Source: Geosiphon pyriformis
Lineage: Eukaryota; Glomeromycota; Glomeromycetes; Archaeosporales; Geosiphonaceae
Assembly: GCA_016748015.1 (NCBI GenBank)
Contig: JAAOMT010000525.1
Span: 252,625-316,624 of the forward strand
Length of the DNA: 64,000 nucleotides
Reading direction: 5' to 3'
Shown here: positions 1-10,349 of the stretch, one piece after another
How the letters are laid out: each line of letters opens with the position of its first letter
How positions within the stretch are numbered: position 1 is the first letter of the stretch
Made by a program: the position numbers and the translations under genes
Notes under the pieces: generated by a model
Databases searched by the model: none
What the model was told of the DNA's origin: nothing
The model's input: only the letters and a program-made list of their open reading frames with translations

Positions 1-3
1 TCT

Positions 4-11
4 TATAAAAG
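4..11 (+). promoter_or_regulatory. TATA box of repeat-protein gene, copy 1
   Basis: TATAAAAG lies 86 bp before the ATG at 97. The same octamer occurs at the same distance from copy 2 and upstream of the secreted-protein gene at 5,506. Assignment as a core promoter is inferred from match and spacing; no transcript start is visible. Confidence 0.55.
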
Positions 12-96
12 TAAAGCTTTCCCGTTAAATTTTTACCCATCTCATCAAGAAGAAAAGCTTCTCTTTCTAAATCTTTTACACTCAAAGAATTAAAAA

Positions 97-1587
97 ATGT
101 CAAAAACTAGCATTTGCCTTAGCATTTTGTTTGCCAGCACCCTGGTGCTCGGAGAGCCATTTCCTTATTGGTATAAACGCGGAGGTAACGGAAACAATAA
201 CGGTAACGGAAACATTGGCAGCCAGAATGGAAACAATAACGGAAACAACAATTTAGGAGGAGGATTTAACGGCAATAGCAATGGTAACAACAATCTCGGC
301 TCATATAATGGCAATAGCAATGGTAACAACAATAGACCATCTTACTGGTATAAACGTGATGAGGAGGAAAAACGTTGGGGTAAATATAAACGTGGTTTGT
401 ATAAACGTGATGAGGAGGAAAAACGTTGGGGCAAGTATAAACGTGATGAGTATAAACGTGGAGGTAACGGAAACAATAACGGTAACGGAAACATTGGCGG
501 CAACAATGGAAACAATAACGGAAACAACAATCTAGGAGGAGGATTTAACGGCAATAACAATGGTAACAACAATCGCGGCTCATCTAATGGCAATAGCAAT
601 GGTAACAACAATAGACCATCTTACTGGTATAAACGTGATTTGTATAAACGTGATGGAAGTGGTAACGGCAATGGAAATGGAAATGTCGGTAGCAACAATG
701 GCAATGCTAATGGTAACAACAATGTAGGCGCCAACAATGGCAATGGAAACGGCAACAACAATCTTGGATCCAATAATGGAAATAAAAATGGTAACAATAA
801 CCTTGGCGCCAATAATGGCAATGCTAATGGTAACAATAACCTTGGCTCCAATAATGGTAATCTCAATGGCAACAATAACCTTGGCGCCAATAATGGCAAT
901 GCTAATGGTAACAATAACCTTGGCTCCAATAATGGTAATCTCAATGGCAACAATAACCTTGGCGCCAATAATGGCAATGCTAATGGTAACAATAACCTTG
1001 GCTCCAATAATGGTAATCTCAATGGCAACAATAATCTTGGATCAAATAACGGAAATAAAAATGGTAACAATAACCTTGGCGCCAATAATGGTAATCTCAA
1101 TGGCAACAATAACCTTGGAGCAAATAACGGAAATAAAAATGGTAACAACAACCTTGGCTCCAATAATGGTAATCTCAATGGCAACAATAACCTTGGCGCC
1201 AATAATGGCAATGCTAATGGTAACAACAATCTTGGATCCAATAATGGAAATAAAAATGGTAACAATAACCTTGGCGCCAATAATGGCAATGCTAATGGTA
1301 ACAATAACCTTGGCTCCAATAATGGTAATCTCAATGGCAACAATAACCTTGGCGCCAATAATGGCAATGCTAATGGTAACAATAACCTTGGATCAAATAA
1401 CGGAAATAAAAATGGTAACAATAACCTTGGCTCCAATAATGGTAACCTCAATGGCAACAATAATCTAGGTAACAATAATGGAGGTAACAACGGGAACAAC
1501 AATGTAGGAAGCAATAACGGAGGTAACAATGGTAACAACAATGTGGGATCTAACAATGGTGGTGGCAATGGAAATAACAACCGTTAA
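97..1587 (+). CDS. Secreted Asn/Gly-rich repeat protein with Kex2-type processing sites
   Basis: An uninterrupted 496-codon ORF. Residues 1 to about 19 form a signal peptide (short basic start, hydrophobic core, cleavage near VLG-EP). Next comes a YWYKR site and two Asn/Gly-rich blocks, each ending in PSYWYKR. Between and after them are short modules separated by KR: DEEEKR, WGKYKR, GLYKR, DEYKR and DLYKR. The C-terminal part (codons from nt 685) is 23 tandem 13-residue units of the type LGxNNGNxNGNNN. The protein has no cysteine outside the signal peptide and should be disordered. This is the layout of fungal Kex2-processed repeat proteins, whose precursors are cut after KR in the Golgi to release peptides. 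The released peptides could include aromatic-ended tetrapeptides or Asn/Gly-rich chains. Function is unknown: signalling peptide, effector and wall component are all possible. ATG 97 is the first Met and is directly followed by the signal peptide. Confidence 0.85.
   Translation: MSKTSICLSILFASTLVLGEPFPYWYKRGGNGNNNGNGNIGSQNGNNNGNNNLGGGFNGNSNGNNNLGSYNGNSNGNNNRPSYWYKRDEEEKRWGKYKRGLYKRDEEEKRWGKYKRDEYKRGGNGNNNGNGNIGGNNGNNNGNNNLGGGFNGNNNGNNNRGSSNGNSNGNNNRPSYWYKRDLYKRDGSGNGNGNGNVGSNNGNANGNNNVGANNGNGNGNNNLGSNNGNKNGNNNLGANNGNANGNNNLGSNNGNLNGNNNLGANNGNANGNNNLGSNNGNLNGNNNLGANNGNANGNNNLGSNNGNLNGNNNLGSNNGNKNGNNNLGANNGNLNGNNNLGANNGNKNGNNNLGSNNGNLNGNNNLGANNGNANGNNNLGSNNGNKNGNNNLGANNGNANGNNNLGSNNGNLNGNNNLGANNGNANGNNNLGSNNGNKNGNNNLGSNNGNLNGNNNLGNNNGGNNGNNNVGSNNGGNNGNNNVGSNNGGGNGNNNR
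685..1581 (+). repeat. 39-bp coding tandem repeat, 23 units
   Basis: Twenty-three exact-length 39-bp units encode 13 residues each, with no length variants. Variable residues are position 1 (L or V), position 3 (S, A or N) and position 8 (A, L, K, G or N). Through the middle, units alternate LGA..NA with LGS..NL or ..NK, giving a 78-bp higher-order repeat. The last three units diverge (NNGG). Arrays like this change length by unequal exchange and are prone to assembly collapse. Confidence 0.9.
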
Positions 1588-3358
1588 AGAGTTATAAGCT
1601 CGAACAATTTTTCATATTAGCATTTCTTTTGTTCATAGCGTAGAATATTTAAAAAATATTTGATCCTTCTTTTTATCAATTTGCATTTGCATAAAAAATT
1701 CCATATCTGTATATACCAAAGATCGAATGATGTAGTTAGCCAAGTAAATTTCAATCTAAAAAACCGGCCCTCTACATTAATACCATTTTAAATTATTGAA
1801 TCGATTAAATGTTGTTCCTGAATATTTTTTGAGGCTCATTATTCTTAAGAGGTCGATTCTTAAATTCTTCAAATTTTATTAGCATTTAGATCAATAAATT
1901 TTTGATACGATTTTTATTCTGATTTATAAACTTGGGAAGAAGGATGCATCTTATTTTATTGAAATGAAGGCAATTTTTTATTAATACTAAAAGTGATCTA
2001 ATTTTTAAAAAATGCGAATGTTTTGCGGCAAAATTTTGTTCTTGTAATTAAGTACAAATTCATTACAACACGTCAATATTTCCTGAGGAGAAAATTAAGG
2101 GTCCATGAAGTAGTCTTAAAGATTTTTTAAGAAACTAATCTTTTTTTACCTGTAACAATATCCAAAAGCTCATTCATAGCTTCAAGGACTGCTTCTGAGG
2201 CAGTTGATTATTTATTAGATTATTGATATAAAACACGCTAAATAGTGCTTTTAGAGGTCATTAATGTTTGGAAATGTGAATTCAAAAAAATAAAGACAAA
2301 AAACTATTTCGGGCATTACCATTTTCTTGCTTTATTTTTTATTTTTTTTTTGATCGATCTATTTTGTTATCTATCAGTCAATAATAAAAATAGAAAGAAA
2401 TTTTTTTGCTTCTTTTCTCTCTTTCATAAATATGCAATAATAATAAGATGATAGTAGTACTTCATAAATATTTCTATGAACCCCATCATCTTTAGCTTTT
2501 AACTTTTATAATCGCGAAAACCTTGATATGAAAAAAAAAGATTTCTGAACCCAAACTTCAAATTTCATTTTAGAACAAATTCTCTAAATAAAAATTAATT
2601 TTTATTATTTATTTTGAAGAGAAAAATACTTAAAATTTTATTCCCAAGTGTTCCATGATCTTTTAAATTAATTGACTTTAAAAAGATTTTTTCCAATTTC
2701 TTTAATTTCTTTTAGAGCGACTTAGGTACAAAGAAAATAATAATAATAATAATAATAAACCTGACATCCTTATTTTTATATTTAAGGCCTGAATTAGAAA
2801 ACATAAAAACTCTGCAAAGTCATTAAAATGGAAAAGTATTCAGAGAAACACACTATCTAGCGTTAACATGGTAAATAAAAATTGCCTTTTAAAAAAATTC
2901 AATATCAACTTTATTCTATACAAGATCATCGACAAAAAATTATGGAGAATCCTTGTCACACAGCAAGAACGAAACTTGTTCCCACACACAAAATCATATA
3001 ATGCAACAATGGCATTTGGCTGAGTTACATGCATGAAAAAATAATAAGGCTCATCATGTTTATTAATAAAAAAAGTTTATTTACATTCTTGATGATGATG
3101 AATCAAGATAATTCAGTACAAGAGATTTATAAGAGGGAGAGTTTTCACTAATTTAATAATATTAAGTCTAAGTGAAAAGTGAAAATTTAATTCCAGAAGG
3201 TGATGTTCGAGGAAGGTAATATATTAATAAAGGGGAAATTATACAAAATTATATATATCTTTGGTTTTACAACGATTTTTTGGCAAATGTACTGATACAA
3301 TTGCAATTCAGAAAAATAAAATTAGACATTGGATTTCACAAAAATTAATTAAATTAAA
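1588..3358. other. Intergenic region, no gene recognised
   Basis: Follows the stop of the repeat-protein gene and reaches the last exon of the minus-strand secreted-protein gene. The first 225 bp belong to the segmental duplication. The rest is AT-rich with poly-T runs and one AAT microsatellite. Open frames are short, low-complexity and lack recognisable motifs. Confidence 0.6.
2736..2758. repeat. AAT microsatellite
   Basis: About seven consecutive AAT/ATA trinucleotides in intergenic sequence. Confidence 0.85.
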
Positions 3359-4150
3359 TTAAATTATATGGAATGGACCGCTGTAAAGAATAAGGAAAAA
3401 GTGAAATCTGCGTTAGACAATGAAAATAGTACCTTGTACATTTCGATTCATCAAATCAAATATGAATAAAATTCTCACCTAAAAGTAATACAGTTTGGAC
3501 CTTCAGCACTACTTCCCCAACTTTTCAGTGTAAACTTAGTGGCAGTATCATCGTTGCCATAGGTGACCCAGTCGACAGTGTTCGGAATTGTAAGAGTGGT
3601 AACAAGAGATGCTTCACCATGCCCATCAAATGGTACTTTCTCTGAACCAACTCGGAGGTCAGCAACCCAACCATGTTCGTAGTACAACTCAACAGAATCA
3701 ATAGCATTGATGAGAGAATCATTTTTCTCGTAGTAAACTTTGATGGGCTGGCCTCTTTGAAAGGTTTCCGATCCTTCTGGTGATACAATCTTGAAATCTG
3801 TCAAGCAACAGACAAAAAGGATGCGAAATTGGTCAGTAACAAGACTCGGCTTGTTTAAAGAAAAGTTATAGGAGGTTTTCTTTTTGACATTCAAACATAC
3901 CTTGACAATTCATTACGATGGGACCATCTGTTGAGTAAAAACAAAAATGGTAAAAATTTTAAGAGAGATTTTTGAAAGAAATATTTTTTTGATTCTTGCA
4001 AAAATGAGTCAGTCAAATTATTCAATAGATTTTAATATTACCTCTTTGGCGTAAATTTAAGGGTATTGCGCTAGTTTGTAAAATGCATAGGAGCAATATA
4101 CTTGAGATCAATAGTAGAACGGTTGAAAGGAACTTGGTATTTGAAATCAT
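3359..4150 (-). CDS. Small secreted protein, four exons (paralog of the gene at 5,506)
   Basis: Proposed exons on the minus strand: 4150-4042, 3927-3901, 3797-3479 and 3380-3359 (477 nt, 158 aa). Every intron is GT-AG and about 100 nt (114, 103, 98), with phases 1, 1 and 2. Exon 1 encodes a signal peptide (MISNTKFLSTVLLLISS...). The RQR-D motif that follows is a possible dibasic propeptide site. The mature domain starts NCQDFKIVSPEG, contains SVELYYEHGW, and ends KSWGSSAEGPNC-ITF. Two cysteines flank the domain and could form a disulfide. The start FKIVSP..G..FQRGQPI loosely recalls the N-terminal strand pattern of Kre9/KNH-type wall domains, but I cannot assign a family. If the third donor is not used, translation ends at TGA 3477-3475 after ITFR. 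The tail exon is preferred because the paralog has the same donor, phase and short tail. The order signal peptide, processing site, compact domain suggests an extracellular role. Confidence 0.75.
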
Positions 4151-4292
4151 GATTTGGTTGAAATGAAAAAAATTTATGTTCAAAATTTCTTAGAATGATA
4201 AATAATCCTTTGGAAAAAAAAGAGATTTTTTTTTTTGGTAAAGAATATGAAAAATATTCGATTTTCTGTCACTGAAAGGCCAAAATGTATCT

Positions 4293-4301
4293 CTTTTTAT
4301 A
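4293..4301 (-). promoter_or_regulatory. TATA box of minus-strand secreted-protein gene
   Basis: TATAAAAAG on the minus strand lies about 145 bp upstream of the ATG at 4150, almost the same spacing as the TATAAAAG of the paralog at 5,348. Inferred from match and parallel placement. Confidence 0.5.
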
Positions 4302-4940
4302 AATAATCGAGTATTAAATAAACAGAAGCTCATTTTAGACGTGTATGGACGAGAACGATGATGATGATTATTAAAATCTCATGATGACTCGAGTGACCAT
4401 GATGTCATTAACAGTAATGATTTTCTCAACCCAAAAATAGACTGAGACCCGACAAAAGTTCCCCATGATTAAATGTCGGGTAGCTCCATCTTCTAGTGAA
4501 GGGGGCTGATTGATGAAATTTAAGTTTGTCACCAAACAGAGAACATCGAGATTTCGACAGGAATCCGCCAAAAAAAAATTCAACTTGTAACCCTTTTATC
4601 GTCATTGTTATGCCTGAACCCGGTGCTAAGACACAAATGTATATATGGGTACTTATTTTATGTTTGGCCAAATATTCAACCCTTAACGATTATGGCAAAG
4701 ATCATAGCTGATCCGGAGATTTTTAAATATTATTTTTCAGTTCCCCTAATATTGATCAACAGAATAAACGAAACTAGGCTTTTTGGTGGACATGTAATAA
4801 TGATTTTGATTTCTCGTAGCGAAAAAACTGGCGAGAATACAGGGGTAGCAAGTTGGAATAAAGATCGAAATTTGAAAAAATTCTCGAGACATCATTATTT
4901 TGATTATCAAATATCATGCAAGCCACACACTACTGAAGAG

Positions 4941-5005
4941 GCTTTTCAATTATCACAACTTTCCAGAACAATACGGGTATTGTCAAGTTGTGATAATTCA
5001 AAAGC
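4941..5005. repeat. 65-nt near-perfect two-stage hairpin
   Basis: Outer arms 4941-4961 and 4985-5005 are 21 nt and complementary except for one position. Inside them, ACAATAC (4968-4974) pairs with GTATTGT (4977-4983) across a two-base loop. The asymmetric gap between stems is 6 nt on one side and 1 nt on the other. The length and pairing resemble a small-RNA precursor or a tiny inverted-repeat element. Nothing in the sequence shows transcription. Confidence 0.6.
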
Positions 5006-5347
5006 TTAACACACTCACAACCATGAACAGCCACAATTAGGAAACAATACCAATAGAACCAACACCAAATGAGGCAGTGCAAGCTTGCAGAATTTCAAAA
5101 AAGAATCGTTTTACTTTTTTTTTCCCTAATTTTTTTTATCAAAGAAATCCCGAATTCACAAGCTTTACTTTCCTTGAAGCCACAAAAGAAATTGAAACGA
5201 AACTAGTTCTTTGCATGTTTTCTGGGTCGTTTCATAGATAAATCCTTTGAAAAAAAAAACGTGCTTTGACGTTGGCCTGAGGCTAATGTCTCGGGCCCAG
5301 CGTGTTGGAAGGTCTTGCTCTTCCTGTTTTTCTATCTCAAGCGTCAT

Positions 5348-5355
5348 TATAAAAG
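5348..5355 (+). promoter_or_regulatory. TATA box of plus-strand secreted-protein gene
   Basis: TATAAAAG lies about 150 bp before the ATG at 5506. The octamer is identical to the one upstream of the repeat-protein gene. Confidence 0.55.
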
Positions 5356-5505
5356 TGGCAATCCTTTTGTCACCTTTCAAACTCCTTTTTAATTGTCAAA
5401 GAAACTTTTCCCTTGTCTTTTGTTTTACTTTGACTCGACAAAAATCATTGTTTGACAAGTTGCTATTAATAATTCTCAAAAAGTCAATCACCTTTTCTAA
5501 ATCCA

Positions 5506-6300
5506 ATGTATTACACAAAATTCACTTTGATAATATTAGTTCTCTTATGTGTCTGTTCCATGTTCGTCAATGCGGCCCCGAGTAGACTAAGTAAAAAGAT
5601 ATATGATTTATAGTTGAAAGATAAATAAATTTTTTTTAAACCTTAGGGAGAGATAAAAATTAATTCTTTTTTCGATTCTTCCCATAACAATTACAATAGA
5701 GATCGGAAAACGTGATCCAAAATGTTCAGGTAAAAAACTTTTTACCAAATTGGAATTCAAAAGTTGCTTGCACATCTTTACAATATATCACCAAGTAATT
5801 GAAATACTAGCTAAATGTAATTTAATTTTTATCTTCGACATGTATTTCACACAACCCTGCATATTCAGAGTTTAAAATAATTAGCCCAAAATCTGGTGAT
5901 GCTCTACCTAAAAATGGTCAAGTGACGGTTCAATACAAGAAAAATGGATCAGGAGTTGACGAAGTTACCTCGGTTGATCTATACTACGACAAAGGTGTCG
6001 TCGCATTCCTACCTACCCAAAAAACAAAATTTGACTCAAATGGTATCGCTAAAATCAAGATTAAATTAGATATGCCCAATAATTCAGATATAAAGTTGGG
6101 AAAAGGCCCTGGCACGACTAATTTCAAGTTTAAGAGTTGGGCTAATACTCGTGAGGGTCCTCATTGTACTACTTTTAGGTGAGGGTTTTTTTTTTCTTTT
6201 TTAAAAGCTATGAAGATTATATGAACTTTCATTTCTGATAATTGACCGATTTTCATTCGAATGAATTTTCAATAGTGATGATTTCAAGATTGCCCCTTAA
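5506..6300 (+). CDS. Small secreted protein, four exons (paralog of the gene at 3,359-4,150)
   Basis: Proposed exons: 5506-5590, 5700-5729, 5869-6178 and 6276-6300 (450 nt, 149 aa). Introns are GT-AG of 109, 139 and 97 nt in phases 1, 1 and 2, exactly as in the minus-strand paralog. Exon 1 gives a signal peptide (MYYTKFTLIILVLLCVC..) ending near VNA-AP. The second exon supplies a dibasic GKR-D site, the likely propeptide boundary. The mature domain runs from KCSEFKIISPKSG through TSVDLYYDKG and KFDSNGIAK to EGPHCTTF. It shares with its paralog the FKI-SP start, LYY, FD-G-A, LxxPN and K-W....EGP-C-TF motifs, plus two cysteines at equivalent positions. Without the last intron, translation would stop at TGA 6180-6182 after TTFR. 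The donor TTTTAG-GTGAG is the same as in the paralog, so the four-exon model is preferred. Function unknown; an extracellular beta-sandwich domain is likely. Confidence 0.78.
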
Positions 6301-6510
6301 AGATTGTTGAATCCTTCCCTTCTTTAAATTTGCACCTCAGATCACTCAAAAAAAAATTCTTTTTGTATATCTTTTGTGAAACTATGCCCATCAGCAAATA
6401 TCTTCTTTTTGTAGATACATGTTTCCTAAATACTCACTTTTGAGAATTTGTTTACTTAGTTACCATTTCCCTCTTGATTGCAAAACAGTTCTATAATAAT
6501 AAAGATGATA

Positions 6511-6544
<34 letters not shown>

Positions 6545-8990
6545 GTAATAATAATAAAATAAATCAAGTTGTAAATGGAGAACTGCTCAAATTCATTCCT
6601 CAAAAAAAATTTTTTTTTTTTTGATTCATTTTCGAAAATCCCGTTTGTTAAACGATCGCTGCCAAGATTCATATATTGAAAGAAAAGAAGGTAAAACTGG
6701 AGATTAGAAATCAGATATTCTCGCAAGTTCCCTCAAATGCAACGGCATGCGCGTCATTTAATCACAATGGAAATGCATAACAGATATCAACATCATAGGG
6801 ATTCATTAAAGATCGATCATTGATGTCGTATTGTTCTCATGATTACAACTACGCCAAATATCATTAGGATACCGTTCATTCGGATAATGTACCGTTCATT
6901 TATTCCATTTAGCCGTGAAATAAAGTTAGTTGGGGGAATATATATTTTTTTTTTTTTAGTCTCGGAGATCACCATCTGGCAGCTGATTTAGGTTCCTCAT
7001 GAATAGCATTTGTTAGGAATGATTTTCATATTGCTAAAATTAAAAATGTTTAATAATAACCTGGGTACAACACAAATCTCACGGTCACTGGCATGCTGTC
7101 AAATTATAATCAGTCAATAATAATAATGTCAATAACAAGTTGAATAAAAAAATATAATGAAATTTTGTTTCTGAAGAATATTCTATTTTATGAAGGTCTA
7201 TTAAAAACAAGAATTTTTGAGACATTAAAAGTTCCTCGTCAAAGAAAAAGAGAGAAACTCCTTTAAAAAAAAACAACAACAACAACCAGTGAAAAGAGAT
7301 GTTAATAAACTGATTGATTATAATCTTTGGATGTGGAGGGATTAATTTCATTCACCTAAGGCTATGAAACGTGGTCCAAAAAATCAAATATACATTAATT
7401 TGGTAGCTTCGAGGAACCATCTTTTCTGAAAACTCTTATGTGCATGAGATGATAACTTGTCTCATTTTATGATTATTCGAGATATGAAGAAGACGACGAA
7501 ATTTAATCATCTTGTACGTGTAATCCTGGTTATTTTGATCAAAAAACCTTAAATTCCCAGTCTTTGGAATGAATTAATCTAGTATATAATTGTGAAAATC
7601 TTTATTTATTTATTTATTTATTTTTTGAATATATGAAAATATAATTTTTTTTTTTGTGATCAGCTGCTGCTTTGATTAACCAAAGCAATCACTTCATTAA
7701 AATTTAATTGTATCATCTTTTAATTTTTATTTTAATTAGAAAATTATGCCATTCCGTTTTCCAAATATTTAAAAGTTAATATTCGCCCAAACTTTATTTT
7801 ATTATTAAAATTTTGTCACATTCTTGTTTAATAACCTTTAAAGAGTTTCTTTAATCCTGTAAGAAATGATTCGAATTTCTATATCTTAAAAATATTATGT
7901 AATTATTTTCCAAAATGAGCAGCAAAAAATTTTCTTTTCATTTCCCCCTGAAAAAAAAATAGATCACATTCTAGAAATCTAACCTGAATAATCATGCGAG
8001 ATTTTCCCTTTCACCACCTTTGAGCATTTGAAAATTTATAAGCGAGGCGATGATTATTGTAAGTTCAAAAAATAATTCACTCACAAAATTGTAATTAATT
8101 TGGATTAATTAGGAAATGAGTGGTTTATGCGAGAATTACAAACTTATACTGAAAGTTTGTTAGAATTTGGTTTTGATTATCCGTTATTTGATCAATGAAT
8201 TTTGAACAATGTAAAAATGTGATTGTATAGTTTTATCATTTTCAAGGGGACACAATGTTAATTTTTTCAAAAAAGTTGGGATTCTTTTGATCAATTTTAT
8301 TTCATCATTCGATTAATAATATTTCTAAAATAAAGAGTTATTTTATTTTGAATAATTTACTCAATCACCCATTGTGTTATCAAAAGATTCCATTTTTGAT
8401 ACATTTTTTACTTTGAAAACAGCATGAGAAAATATTTTTCTTTTCTTTTGACCTGGAATAAAACAACAATATCAAGTAACCTAATATTCAAAATTTTATT
8501 CCTCCAATCGTTTCATCAGGTTTCTATTTGACTTTGAGGCTGAATTCAAGATATATGCCTAAGATGGTAAGGTCAAGTTGTAAAAAAAAAATAATAATAA
8601 TTATTAGTATGATAGTTTTTTTGTCGTAGTTTACATCCTAATTATAAATTATCCAGATATCTAATATTTGTCAGCTGATATTTTTTATTAAAACAGAAAA
8701 AGTTACATTGATATTAGAAGCTTTCACAATAATCTGTTTTTGTTTTTTAGAATTTTCGTCAAAGCCTTTTGATATTAGAATTTGTGATTATCATATCTTT
8801 TTAACCATTTGTAATACAACTTTCAATTACCGCTTTTATCTCACAATAGAAAAAAATTTAGGAGAAAAACAGCAATTTCAGGGGATCTTATTATTTAAAA
8901 TAATAAACACACATAATGAGTTTAATCTCAAAAGTGATTTTGATTAATGTATTTTTGATCGAGGTGTTTTGATCGAAATGCTTAAACTGT
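6301..8990. other. Intergenic region, no gene recognised
   Basis: AT-rich but still contains CpG and moderate GC. It includes an AAT microsatellite and TTTA runs near 7,600. Frames at 6,460-6,726, 7,085-7,351 and 8,708-8,947 are low-complexity and lack motifs or neighbouring splice-compatible exons. The sharp drop in GC near 8,990 marks the edge of the transposon block. Confidence 0.55.
6510..6556. repeat. AAT microsatellite
   Basis: About 15 AAT units, interrupted once by AGT, downstream of the plus-strand secreted-protein gene. Confidence 0.9.
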
Positions 8991-10349
8991 TCCGAGGCCG
9001 AATTAAGATATAGAATTTTTTATAATATAATTAAAATCTTATAATTTTAAAACAAAAAAATAACATAATCTGATTACAATACAAAAAATTCTTAAAAAAA
9101 AGTTTTTTGGCAATTATTACTGTTTTTAACCAATAACATTATTATTTTATTAGCATTCAGCATTTAATTATTGTTTTTTGTAATCATAAAAATTTTTAAG
9201 AATAAATTCTAGGGTTTTTAATTCCCATAATCAAAGCTCAATGGTTAATTTTTTATCATTCCAGTTTTTTTGTATTATTTGAAATTTAAATCTAAAGAAA
9301 ATAATAAAATTTATAATTAAAAAAACTATATTACTTAAAACCAAATAATTAAAAATTATTGCTTGCTTTTTTTTGTTTTGATTCAAAGTTTTTAACCAAT
9401 TAAACAAGCTATAAATATTGATAATTTTGCTGATAATTTTATTAACAATATTTCAAATTTTATTTTATTTACCATAAAATATAAATATGATAATGAATTT
9501 TATTTTACAATAATCAGATTTATGTTTTAAAAAGTTTAGAATAATTACAAATCATTAAAAAAAAATTATAATAACTTATTTACTAAATATATAAAATCAA
9601 TAAAACTCTTAAGTTAATTATTAAAAATTTTGGTAATTATTACAAAAAAGTTAAATAAAATTTTTATAAATTTATATAATATTTGTTTTTAGTTTAAATT
9701 TTATTTTTTGGTTTATTATGACTTTAGTTTATCTTTAAATAGTTTTAAAGATTTATTTTTTAATAAATTTATATATGGTCAAAAAAATTGTTTAATTAAA
9801 ATAACTTACTTAATTTTATGGTTAAAAAGTATATTTTTGTAAAAAATAGCTTAATTAATTCTTTAAAACATTGTTAAATAATATAGTTTCTAAATAAAAT
9901 TGTTTTAAATTACAGTTTTTAATTTGTGTTACAATTTTAAAAATATTTCTTTGAATTTTTAATATTAATGTATTTTATTGTTAAATTAATAATTAAATTG
10001 AATATATTAATTAAATTATTAAACAGTATTTGTAATATTTATAAATTATTAACAAAATTTTAATATATTAATATCATTTAAATCTTAATTAAAACAATAT
10101 TATTTGTTATTAATTATGAATAAAATACTTAATTTAATATTTTTATAATTAAAAAACAATAAAATTTACTGTTAAAAAGTATATTTTATAATGAAAAAAA
10201 AGCTAATTTTTGAACTTAAAAATAGTATTAATAAGTATAAAAAAAAATTTTATTTGTTTTAAATAATTTAATAAATTATTTTTGTAATTTATAAAATAAA
10301 ACTACTAATATATATTAAGATTTGTAATGTTTTTTACATTTTATTATTA
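8991..10349. other. AT-rich block with almost no CpG, unassigned
   Basis: Composition changes abruptly to almost pure A/T with poly-A/T runs. It is probably decayed transposon sequence like the stretch that follows, but I could not anchor any piece of it to an element in this window. Confidence 0.4.

Larger units (their letters stand above)
1..1812 (+). repeat. Segmental duplication, copy 1 (repeat-protein gene with flanks)
   Basis: The promoter, coding region and about 225 bp of 3' flank are nearly identical to 55,374-56,482. The 5' flank differs only by one A in the run before the ATG. The 3' flank has a roughly 10-bp indel near 1,725 and a few substitutions, and similarity stops near 1,812. 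The left edge is cut by the window start, so the true length is unknown. The second copy is in the same orientation, so the two form widely spaced direct repeats around the transposon block. Confidence 0.9.
4151..5505. promoter_or_regulatory. Shared divergent intergenic region of the paralog pair
   Basis: A 1.36-kb head-to-head interval between the ATGs of the two secreted-protein paralogs. It holds one TATA box per gene near its outer edges and a strong hairpin at 4,941-5,005. Overlapping frames between 4,371 and 5,009 show no domain, signal peptide or splice logic and are treated as chance. Confidence 0.5.

Noticed and set aside
342-1580. Long minus-strand Leu/Pro-rich open frames opposite the repeat-protein gene
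   Set aside because: They are shadows of the Asn/Gly repeat. The sense frame has a signal peptide, start and processing sites; the antisense frames have none.
685-1581. CRISPR-like regular array
   Set aside because: Units are contiguous, coding and without unique spacers; the genome is fungal.
4371-5009. Frames of 60-134 codons between the divergent paralogs
   Set aside because: No signal peptide, domain or splice pattern. They overlap each other on both strands and include the hairpin.
7668-7688. Short inverted repeat TGCTTTG...CAAAGCA
   Set aside because: Seven base pairs with no further structure; expected by chance.
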